DNA of 64,000 nt from Halicephalobus mephisto (lineage: Eukaryota > Nematoda > Chromadorea > Rhabditida > Panagrolaimidae): contig SWDT01000045.1 of NCBI GenBank assembly GCA_009193035.1, forward strand, positions 310,001 to 374,000. The letters run 5' to 3'. The notes under the pieces were generated by a model that was given only the letters and a program-made list of their open reading frames with translations, ran no database searches and was not told where the DNA came from. Shown here piece after piece: positions 11,901 to 21,899 of this stretch. Numbering within the stretch: the stretch's first letter is position 1; the number at the start of each line of letters is the position of its first letter. The translations under genes were made by a program, and so were the position numbers.

Positions 11901-12425
11901 GATGTTCACGACGACGCTGAACACGACGGAAGAAATAATGGCGTACTGTACGGGTCTTCTGGTTACCCATCTTTTGGTTCGGAATGGATGACAGACTCCG
12001 AGGAATCTGTGGAAAGAAACCAGAACGGTCAAGTAAACGCCGCAAGTTTGGGTCGTCAACGCCAGAGGGTAGGAGTACCGGACTACGGCCGGATATATGT
12101 CATGTAAGAAAAATGACTCTGAATTAATTGCCATAACAGGAAATAACAAAAAAAAGAAATTAAAAATCAATAAAAGTAAATCTGAAAAAAATTGATATAT
12201 GAAAAAAATTAAAAAAATCAAACCTGAAACGGACAAAGCGAGCAAAAAGTGATTCATCAAAAGAGTTCTCATTTCCGAATCCGCAAAAACAACGATGTTG
12301 ACGATGTTTGCGAAAATCCCGAAAATCGAAATAGGCATGTTAGCGTAGATTCTGTACTCCGTCTGGGACGGACTGAAGACGCCCTCGGCACACTCCGACA
12401 GGTTGCCGGCGACCGTCGCCGGCAT
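8941..12425 (-). CDS. FMRFamide-receptor-like rhodopsin-class GPCR
   Basis: Three exons: 12224-12425, 11839-12181 and 8941-9784; 462 aa. Seven-transmembrane neuropeptide receptor. TM1 is at about residues 29-50. TM2 carries LALSVSDLLLLI with the conserved Asp, which is recovered only by removing a 42-nt intron (12182-12223). TM3 starts at QTCGVYLTVLVSFHRF, with HRF in place of the usual DRY/DRF. The extracellular loop cysteine is in EPCFSN. TM5 is VVPFIILIVVNW, TM6 is LAIVGIFLCCNGL without the CWxP motif, and TM7 is TVNSSTSTLVYFIFSSKYR. This layout fits the FMRFamide/FRPR receptor group. The start ATG (12425) follows an in-frame stop and lies 25 nt after a TTTCAG acceptor. Intron 2 (2,054 bp) contains a minisatellite. 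The stop at 8941 immediately follows a CAG/GTAA that could instead be a donor, so a longer C-terminus is possible. Confidence 0.82.
10240..11300. repeat. GCGAGTCATT minisatellite in GPCR intron 2
   Basis: The word GCGAGTCATT, or close variants, occurs at least a dozen times (about 10302, 10381, 10460, 10534, 10619, 10729, 10855, 10944, 11032, 11106), spaced roughly 55-95 bp apart. Between them are recurring AACCATTCATTCC and AATTAGGCCAATTATTC blocks. The copies are too degenerate for a fixed period. It sits inside the 2-kb intron (9785-11838) of the GPCR gene. The same GCGAG word dominates another repeat at 48.6-49.0 kb. Confidence 0.75.
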
Positions 12426-12599
12426 CCTGGATCAATGACTGGATTAGCTTCTGAAATGCAGCTCGTGAGATTAGTCTCCCGGAAACTCTCTAAGGATTCG
12501 TCTGAGAATCGAGGCATTTCGGATTCCAGACAAAAGTCAAAGATAAGGAAGTATTACATTTGGATTAAAAAAATTCAAAAAATTTAAAAACTTGAATTT

Positions 12600-14810
12600 A
12601 AAAAAATTAAAATAAAAAAAACTAAAAACTTGAATTTAAAAAAATAAAAAAATTCGAAAAAATTAAATTTTAAATTTTAAAAACTTCGAAAAATAAAAAA
12701 ATTTTAAATTTTATATTTTAAAAAATTAAAAAATTCGAAAAAATTAAATTTTAAATTTAAAAATTCGAAAAAATTTAATTTTAATTTTAAAAAATAAAAA
12801 AAACTTAAAATTTAAACAAAAAAATACAGGATAATCTCGACACGAATTTATTCGATTTTAAAAATTCTAAAACCGCAGAATATTTCGAAATAGTTTTGAT
12901 TTAGAAAGTTAGAAATTACTGCGAAAATTGAAAATATTTAAAAAATTCAGAATTGTGTTTTTATAAAAATTAAAAAGTTGAAAATTATTGCGGAATGGTC
13001 TCGACACGAAAATTGAAAATATTTAAAAAATTCAGAATTGTGTTTTTATACAAATTAAAAAATTAAAAATCATTATGAAATGGTCTCGACACGAAATTTT
13101 GAAGAATTTAAAAAATTACAGTATTTTGAAAATTTAAAATTATTGCGGAATGCTCTGAACACGAAAATTGAAAATATTTAAAAAATTTAAAACTGTGTTT
13201 TTATAAAAATTAAAAAGTTGAAAATTATTGCGAAATGGTCTCGACACGAAATTTTGAAAATTTTTAGGAATTTAAAAAACTACAGTATTCTAAAAATTTA
13301 AAAAACTTTTGATTTAAAATTTTAGATTTCAGAAGTTCTCACTGGATTTTGAGAGATTTTAGGCCGTTTTGAGAACTTCTAGAAAATTTTAGGATTTCAA
13401 AAGCTTCCGCGGGATTCTCCAAGACTATAATTCTACTGGATTTTGGAAAGGTAAATGAGATTTTAGAATATTCCAAAATCGTACTAATTCGAGAAAATTC
13501 AAAAAGCTCTTGCAGAAATTTAAAATTTAAAAAAGTTGGAAATTAAAAAAAATTTAGAAATTTAGAAATTCGTAAAATTAAAAAATTTAGAAATTCGTAA
13601 AATTAAAAAACTTCAATTTTTAAAAAATTTCGTTTTTCATAAAATTTCAGAAGTTTTCAAGAACTTTAAAGTTCCATAATTTTATAATTTTTAAAATACA
13701 AAAATTAATAAAATTCAAAAAAATTAAAAATTCGAAAAAATTCAAAAAAGTAAAAAAATTTTTAAAAATTTAAAAATTTTAAAATCCGAAAAATTTAAAA
13801 ATGATACAATTTGCAAAAAGGAAATATTAAGAATTTAGGATAAATTCGATAAAATGAGGATTCATTTGTTTTTGAAAGTAGATGAAGAACAGATAATCAC
13901 TTTAGGCCACATTCGAAGACAGATTTGTTCGGAAAAATGGTCCGGAAAGAAGGGGATAAGGAATAGCTGGTCTTTCAAGGGACCGGAGATGAGCCAATTT
14001 TCAAAAAAAAATACAAATTTCTTCAAAAAAGTAAATTTCTTTTAAAAAAAAAGATAAATTTGAAAAAAAATAAAAATCACAAATTTCTTTAAAAAAAATA
14101 AAAATTACAAATTTCTTCAAAAAAGTAAATTTCTTTTAAAAAAAAAGATAAATTTGAAAAAAAATAAAAATTACAAATTTCTTTAAAAAAAAGATAAATT
14201 TGAAAAAAAAATAAAAATCAAAAATTTCTTTAAAAAAAATAAAAATTATAAATTTCTTCAAAAAAGTAAATTTCTTTAAAAAAAAGATAAATTTCAAAAA
14301 AAAAATTACAAATTTCTTTAAAAAAATAAATTTCTTTAAAAAAAATAAAAATATAAATTTTTATAAAAGTTATAAATTTGAAAAAGAAATATAAATTAAA
14401 AATTTCTTTAAAAAAGTAAATTTTTATAAAAATTATAAATTTAAAAAAAAATAAAAATCACAAATTTTTTAAAAAAAATAAATTTTTTCTAAAATATAAA
14501 TTTTCCAAAAAAAATTAAAATTACAATTTTAAAAAAATTCATAGATGTTTGTGAAAAATTAAAAATTAATAAAATTGTAAAAATTAAAATTCTTTCTTAA
14601 ATTATTTTTTGCGAATTTAATTAAAAATTAAATTTAAAATAGAAAATTGCGAATTACTGGATAATTTATTTTTTTAAGTCTCAGGAAGCCAAATTTGCAG
14701 AAAATAAAAACTTGCAATTTTAAAAAAATCAGCTGGAGACCAAATTTTTTTTCGAAAATAAAAAATAACTTTAAATTTAGTTTTTGTCAAGGTCCATAGA
14801 GCAGTCGACA
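12600..14810. other. AT-rich low-complexity DNA upstream of the GPCR
   Basis: A little over 2 kb dominated by poly-A/T runs and short degenerate repeats of AAATTCGAAAAA and AAAAATTTCTTT type. Four spaced copies of a TGGTCTCGACACGAA-like word occur between 13000 and 13245. I see no coding region; one short plus-strand frame near 13.86 kb has no similarity I can name. Confidence 0.6.
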
Positions 14811-14814
14811 TTAT

Positions 14815-15360
14815 AATCGAAATCAATTTTGCAGGTTGCGTGCAACATTTGGGCAGCTTAGTTAACATCGAAATTAAATCTGCAGGTTGCATGCAACATT
14901 TGCGCAGTTTGGTTAACATCGAAATCAATTTTGCAGATTGCATGCAACATTTGCGCAGTTTGGTTAACATCGAAATTAACTCTGCAGGTTGCATGAAACA
15001 TTTGCGCAGTTTGGTTAACATCGAAATCGAAGTTAGAATCAACTCTGCAGGTTGCGTGTAACATTTGGGCAGTTTGATCAATATCAAAATCGAAGTTAAA
15101 ATGAAATTCGCAGATTGCATGCAATATTTTGACAGTTTGGTCAATATCAAAATCGAGAACAAAATTAAGTTTGCAAGCTGCATGCAACATTGTGGCAGTT
15201 TGGTTAACATCAAAGGTAAAATAAAATTCGCAGATTGCTTGCAACATTGTGGCAATTCGATCAAAATCAAAATTAAGTCTGCAGGTTGCATGCAGCATTG
15301 TGGCAATTCGACCAACATCAGCGATAAAATAAAATTCGCAGGTTGCACGCAGAATTCGAC
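14815..15360. repeat. 51-57 bp satellite, open on both strands
   Basis: About ten copies of a unit containing GCAGGTTGCATGCAACATTT followed by GGCAGTTTGGTTAACATC and a variable AAAATCGAAATTAA linker. The first units are 51 bp, later ones longer or shorter by multiples of 3. Because the period is usually a multiple of three, long open frames appear on both strands, including CMQHLRSLVNIEI-type repeats on the plus strand. The core GTTGCATGCAAC is itself palindromic. Composition is clearly richer in GC than the flanks. A coding role is not supported. Confidence 0.85.
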
Positions 15361-15409
15361 TGGCTCAAGTAATTACTACGCAAAAAATCGAATTTTATTT
15401 TAATTTTAA

Positions 15410-18120
15410 CTACTTTGTGCCCTCCGGCATTAAAAAATTGGATTTATTTAAAGTTCCTTAACGTAGGTGAAATTCTACATTTCAGAAAACAAAAATTATT
15501 TTTAATTCGCAGATGAAAATCCGGAAACAGGATTACAGTTACCGTAATTAATTTCCATTCAAGTCTGCTTCGAATGACGAAAATTAAAAATTCTTTCGGA
15601 TGTTTCATAACACAGATATTTTAAAAAATTGACTTTTTACAAATTAAAAAAAAATAAAATTTCGAATTTTTTAAAAAAAATATAATTTCAAATTTCTTTA
15701 AAAAAAATTTTTAAATTTCGAATATTTAAAAAAAATAAAATTTCAAAAATTTCGAATTCTTTTAAAAAAAATAAAATTTAAAAAATTTCGAATTCTTTTA
15801 AAAAAATTTTTAAATTTCGAATTTTTTAAAAAAAATAAAATTTTCAAAATTTCGAATTTCTTTAAAAAAAAAATAAAATTTCGAATTTCTTTTAAAAAAT
15901 AAAATTTTCAAAATTTCTTTAAAAATTATAAATTTAAAAAAATTTGTTTAAAAATTTTTAATTTTAAAAAATATTTAAAATTATTTTTAAAAATTATGTT
16001 ATAACCTGTTTCTCAAAATATATATGAAATATTTTTTTAAGTAACATAAATTCGAAAAACATTTTTAACGTACATTTTTTAAAATATCATCAATTTCAAA
16101 AAAATTAAATTATTTTTTGCAAAAATTCAATAATAAAGAAAACGAGGTGAACTACATAAGTTTAAAAAAATAAAAATACAAATGTTTTTGAAAAAAATAA
16201 AATTTTTAAAAAAATAAAAAAAAATAAAATTTTTGAAAAATTAAAAAAAATAAAATTTTTAAAAAAATTAGAAAAATAAATTTTTTAAAAAATTAAAAAA
16301 AAAATAAATTTTTAAATTTAAAAAAAATAAAATTTTTGAAAACTGAAATTATTTTTTTTTTTGTTTTTCAAAAATTTTAATGATGTGTAAAAAAATCGAA
16401 ATTTACGTAATAAAAAATTTTAAAAACACTTTTAATTATTTTTTTTAAAGAAAAAATAAATTTAAAAAACACTTTTAATTATTTTTTTAAATAAAAAACA
16501 AATTTTATTTTTAAAATCATTTTTTTTTATTTTTTTAAATCTCAAAAATCAAAGAAAATTAATTTTAAAGAAGATAAAAAATATTGCTCATGTTTCAAAA
16601 ATTACGTTTTAAAAAATATTTTTCGTTATTTTTAAATTTTGAAATTAATCCATGAAAATAAGTCAAACAGGAAATTCACAAATCTTGACAATTTTTAATT
16701 TTTTAATTTAAAAGAAAAAAATTCTTTTAATTTTTAAAATAATTTCAAAATTCTGAAAATTTTATATTAAAATAATTTTTAAATTTTTAAATAATTTTAA
16801 AGTTTAAAATTAAAATAATTTTTTAATTTTTAAGTAATTTTTAAAATTAAAATAATTTTTTAATTTTTAAAATTTAAATTAATGTTTAAAATTTAAATTT
16901 AAATAATTTTTTAATTTTTAAATAATTTTTAAAATTTAAATTTAAATAATTTTTTAATTTTTAAGTAATTTTTAAAATTCAAATTAATTTTTAAATAATT
17001 TTTTAATTTTTAAGTAATTTTTAAAATTTAAATTTAAATAATTTCGAAATTTTTAAGTAATTTTTAAATTTAAATAATTTTTTAATTTTTATCGAAAAAT
17101 TTTTAAAAAATGTTTAAAAAAAGTTGGCAAGTTCTGAAATCCCCTGAGGGCGTGTTTGTCAAAGTTAACTTAAAAGAAAATATTGTTTTTAGGACCACCT
17201 GAAGAACAAAGATCTTCGAGAAACCTCAAAAAAAAAAAGCAATAAATTTTTAAGCCGATCCGTTTATCCCTTTTTTATCGTTTTTGAAGGGCATGCAGAC
17301 ACCAGAAATGAGGCTACAGAAAACCAAAGATAAAGTAGTAATTGGTAACTGGAATTCACTGAAGCCTTCTTTGTTCCAAAAGACGAATTACGAAAAATTA
17401 ATAAATATTCAGAAAAATTTTTAATTTTTGCAAAAAATTTCGAACATTTCAGAAATTGGGATTTTCAGAATTCAGTAAAAATTTTTATAAACAATTTCGA
17501 AATCTACAGTACTTTTATAAAATTTTAGAATCCTATAAAAAGTTGAAATTTTGAAAATTTTTACAGAAATCTCCAACCTACAGTAATTTTATAAAATTTT
17601 AGAATCTTCTAGAATTCATAAGAATATTCTGAAATTAATGGAAATTTTAAAGGTAATTCTGACATCATAAAAATATTTGAAATTTTCAGAATTTAATCGC
17701 CATTTTTAAAAGTTTTCAGAATCCCACGGGAACTTCTGGCATTTTTAATAATTTTTGCAGATGATTTTGAAAACTACAAAAATGTCAGAAAAATCTAAAA
17801 TTTGTCGAAATTCATCGAAAAATTAAAAAAAAAATATTTTAAAATTCTTAAATTAAAAAAAAATATTTTAAAAATTTAAAATTAAAAAAAATATTTTTGA
17901 CGAAGAAAAAATTTATTCAAAAAAAACAAGAAATATTAATATTATTATTTCAACGCATCATTTTGAAGAACAAATTCATGAATTTTTTTTAATTTCAGTG
18001 CCAAAGTCCTCATTTCTTTTTCAGGACGAAAACAAGGATTACACAATTATAAAAATTAGAAACGTGCTCTATGAAATTTTTAAAAATTTGTCCTTAAACA
18101 AATCTATGAAGCTATCCAGT
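15410..18120. other. AT low-complexity block without genes
   Basis: About 2.7 kb of A/T runs (patterns such as TTTTAAAAAAAATAAAATTTCGAATT). From 17.15 kb the sequence is less extreme, but I find no exon-like stretch with splice signals. Nothing else recognisable. Confidence 0.6.
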
Positions 18121-18129
18121 CAGGACCGA

Positions 18130-20330
18130 AAAAAAAATTTCAGTATTTCTATTATTTTATAAAATTTCAAAATCAAAAATATTTAAAAAATGAAAATTTT
18201 CATAAAAAAAAAGTAAAAAATGGTCCTGAAACGAATTCCCAAAATTTCCAGTCAGGATCAAAAAAACAGAATTCCAGTATTTCTATTATTTTATAAAATT
18301 TCAAAATCAAAAATATTTAAAAAATGAAAATTTTTATAAAAAATTTAAAAAATGATCCTGAAACGAATCCCCAAAATTTCCAATCAAGACCGAAAAATAC
18401 GAAAATTCCAGTATTTCTATTATTTTATAAAATTTCAAAATCAAAAATATTTAAAAAATGAAAATTTTTATAAAAAATTTAAAAAATGGTCCTGAAACGA
18501 ATCCCCAAAATTTCCAGTCAGGACCAAAAGAACAGAATTGTTATATTTACGTGATTTTAGAAAATTCTGAAATAATATTATAAATAAAAATTAAAAATGT
18601 TGCAGAAATTCCAAAAATTGTCCCGACGCGAATTTTCAAAAATCCATAGTCGGTACTGTAAAGTATAAAATTTACGTTTTTTTAAATCCCGAAATTTCAT
18701 AAAAAATTTAAAATTTTTTGATACACATTTTTGAAACTTTTTCGTTAAGACAGAAAATTATGAAATTTCGTATTTGCATAATTCCAGAAACAGCCAAAAG
18801 TCAAAGAATTTTAAAAAGTGTAATTGTATAATGAAATTCTGAAAACTTTTTCTGCACGGATTTCTAGAAAATTCTAATCGAGACCAAAAATTGCGATTTT
18901 TACAATTTTAGAAAGTTTTAAAATTATTTTATTTAAAAAATAAGAATTTAAACACTAAAATTAAAAAATTGGTCCCGACAAGAAATTCCAAAATTTTCCA
19001 GTCGAGACCAAAAAGTGTAAAATTTGTGTTTTCGTGATTCTAAGAAGTTCTAAAATCATGTTTTTATTGAAAAATAAGAATTTAAACATTAAAATTAAAA
19101 AATTGGTCCCGACACGAAATTCCAAATTTTTCCAGTCGAGACTGAAGAATAAGAAATTTAATATTTTTATAATTCTAAGAAGTTCTAAAAATCCTCTTTA
19201 AATATTTTAAAAACCTCAGAATTTCCTATAATGTTCAATTATCTTTCTAAATACGGTAATTATGTTATTAAAAAAATTAAAAACGTAAACTACAAAGATC
19301 CGAAAAAATTTTTCAAGACGGATTTCTACATCTTGTTTGAGGCCAAAAAACTAAAATGTATTATTTATTTCTAAAAAACTACAAAATCATAGTTTTTATA
19401 AAAAATATAAAATCCAAAATTTCGCGTTGAAACCAATTTTGAAAATTTCCAGTCGAGACCAAAAAATATAGAATTTCGCGTTGAAACCACTTTCAAAATT
19501 TTCCAGTCGAGACCAAAAAGTATAAAATTTCGCGTTTATATGGTTCTAAAAATTTCCAAAATCATGTTTTTATAAAAAATAAAAATTTAAATTCAAAAAA
19601 TGGTTTCAACGCGAAATTTCGAATTTTTCCAGTCGAGATTGAAGATTACGAAATTTTTTTTGTGTAATCTTGAAATGACTATAATAAAAAAAGCAAAAAT
19701 TTGCAAAATTAAATTCCAAAATTTTTCTCGAAACGAATTTTCAGAATTTTCCAGTCGAGACTGAGAATAATGCTTTTTACTTTTTTATAGTTTTAGGTTT
19801 TAAAACAATTTTGTGTAAACATATAATAAAACTTCGAAACTTGTCTCGAAACGAAGTTTTAGAATTTTCCAGTCGAGACTGAAAATAAAACTTTTTTTTA
19901 TAGTTTTAGGTTTTAAAACGATTTTGTGTAGGCATATATTAAAACTTCGAAACTTGTCTCAAAACGAATTTTCCAGTCAAGACTGAAAATAAAACTTTTT
20001 TTTATAGTTTTAGGTTTTAAAACGATTTTGTGTAAACATATAACAAAACTTCGAAACTTGTCTCGAAACGAATTTTCAGAATTTTCCAGTCAAGACTGAA
20101 AATAATGCTTTTTACTTTTTTATAGTTTTAGGTTTTAAAACGATTTTGTGTAAACATATAATAAAACTTCGAAACTTGTCTCGAAACGAATTTTCCAGTC
20201 GAGACCAAGAATAATACTTTTTACTTTTTTATAGTTTTAGGTTTTAAAACAATTTTGTGTAAACATATAACAAAACTTCGAAACTTGTCTCGATACGAAT
20301 TTTCCAGTCGAGACCTGGAACTACAGAGTT
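18130..20330. repeat. Tandem arrays carrying fixed-spacing foldbacks (GGTCYCGA ... TCGAGACC)
   Basis: At least two arrays. From 18.13 to 18.55 kb a unit of about 124 bp with CCAGTATTTCTATTATTTT recurs three to four times. From 19.78 to 20.33 kb a unit of about 110 bp with ATAGTTTTAGGTTTTAAAAC and TGTGTAAACATATAA recurs five times. Units in both arrays carry a small inverted pair with arms starting 30 nt apart: 18222/18252, 18488/18518, 18971/19001, 19105/19135 and 20060/20090. No coding potential. Confidence 0.8.
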
Positions 20331-20629
20331 AATTATTTATTTAATTTCGTAGGAAGTCAAAGTATTTAATAAATCTCGGAAGATTCCTAGAATCCCGTAT
20401 AGTGTTCTGTAATCTCAGCCAAAGACCACGAACAGAACCCCCGTGGAAGACAAATTGTTTTGTTCGTTAAATTAAAAAATAAATATTTCAAGAATTTATT
20501 TTTTTTTTGAAAATAATTTCCGAAATAAGAAATAGGATAAAATCAGAGATAATTAAACAGACCAATTATGTCAACTTTAAAGCAATTAAAACGGATACAC
20601 GCACATGACAGAATATGGACTGTCATTAA

Positions 20630-20835
20630 GTGTTTTCACAAAAGACGGATTCTGACGCAACAGGAAGCCTCTGAAGTCGACGGGATTAGCATGCCACCAC
20701 CGCCGGAGTAAATCCCGGAAACTAACACAAGGGATATTAACCGGGCTCGTCCTCGAACTCCACTAAAACAAGGATATTCAGCTTTATCTGAAATGCAAAT
20801 AAGATCGGATGAAAGAAACAACCTTAGGCACTATT
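20630..20835. other. Isolated GC-richer island, possible exon remnant
   Basis: About 200 bp with far higher GC than its surroundings. On the minus strand a good acceptor (TTTGCATTTCAG) opens a frame of about 60 codons ending in TGA near 20636; on the plus strand a frame ends PPPPE-stop. Neither translation resembles a family I know, and no partner exon was found. It could be a decayed exon, a non-coding RNA or a fragment of a mobile element. Confidence 0.25.
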
Positions 20836-21353
20836 TCGAAACAAAATTTACTCCATTCCGCAGTTAATAAATATTAAAATTTTTAAACTATTTAAAAAAT
20901 CAAATAAATGTGAAAATTCCGTTTATCGTAAATCCAGAATTAGCCAAAAATAAATTTTCAGAAAAAATACAGTTCGTTTTTTAAATTATCAAATACGTAT
21001 TTGGAATTTATATTTTATTTTTGTAAATTAATTTTTAAAATTAATAAAAATTAAAATTTAATTAATTTTTAAAATAATTAAATAAAAATTTAAAATTTAT
21101 ATTCGATATTTTTTGTTTTTAAAAAAATTAAACAAAAAAAATAATTTTATGCATCAAATGTTCGAGTTTATCCGAATTAATCTTCTGAAACAGGATATAG
21201 CTCATTTTGTAGGTTATCGGATAAATATTCAGAATATGTATTAAATATTTTTTAAAAGTTTTTCTAAAAAGAAAAAATTGAAAAAATTTCAAATATCATC
21301 GAAATTTAGTCAGTGAAGTTCCGACATAAGATATAGCTCATTTTATGTCATCG

Positions 21354-21812
21354 ACTTTAGTAGTACAATGGTAGTATACGTGACAGTAAAGTTACGAGAC
21401 TGGGGTTCGATTCCCGACCGAAGACTGCAGATCCAGGCCTTGCCAGTCGCAATCTGACTACAAACGACTAAGATGCACTCATCAAAGAAAGAAGCGAGGT
21501 CAGAAAGATCAAAAAGATGATACTAGTAAGAGAAGAATTCCCTAAAGACGATCCTAGTAAGAGAAGAATTCCCTGAAGATGATCCTAGTAAAAGAAAGAA
21601 TTTCTTGAAGGTGATCCTAGTAAGAAGAAGAATTCCCTAAAGATGATCCTAGTAAGAGAAGAATTCCCTGAAGACGATCTTAGTAAGAGAAGAATTCCCT
21701 GAAGATGATCAGAAAGGTTGAGATGCGCGAACAATAGAATCTAAGCTTGAGTATATTATGTTGTAAATCCTATATTGTAATTGCTTTGAAAACGTTCGAT
21801 AAAGTGCTAAAG
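21354..21812 (+). mobile_element. tRNA-derived SINE with 11-bp target-site duplication
   Basis: A 459-bp insertion flanked by the direct repeat TTATGTCATCG (21343-21353 and 21813-21823). Its head (21355-21424) folds like a tRNA: acceptor CTTTAGT/ACCGAAG with one mismatch, D-stem TAC/GTA, anticodon stem CGTGA/TTACG, and a T-arm with GTTCGAT loop. Both RNA polymerase III internal promoter boxes match consensus: box A TAGTACAATGG (21361-21371) and box B GGTTCGATTCC. The anticodon loop has eight bases and lacks the usual T33, so it is not a working tRNA. The body holds about six copies of a 31-bp repeat (GATCCTAGTAAGAGAAGAAT type, 21517-21715) and ends in ATAAAGTGCTAAAG. Removing the insert plus one duplication restores a family B satellite unit. 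Mobility would need a partner LINE, not present here. Confidence 0.82.
21517..21715 (+). repeat. 31-bp tandem repeat inside the SINE body
   Basis: Six or so imperfect copies of a unit reading GATCCTAGTAAGAGAAG followed by AATTCCCTGAAGAC. Composition is purine-rich and distinct from the AT-rich surroundings. Such internal arrays vary in copy number between SINE copies, so the length here may be specific to this insertion. Confidence 0.8.
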
Positions 21813-21899
21813 TTATGTCATCGGATACATATCCAGAGTCTATGTTCGGTATTTACTAAAACGGTCTTCTCGAACAAGAAAATCAAAAACAAAATTTGA

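Noticed and set aside
14674..15403. Frames of 73-224 codons on both strands
   Set aside because: Products of a satellite whose period is mostly a multiple of three; the translations are tandem copies of a 17-residue unit with no domain.
21355..21424. A functional tRNA gene
   Set aside because: The anticodon loop has eight bases and no T33, the acceptor and T-stems have mismatches, and it is joined to a repeat body flanked by a target-site duplication.
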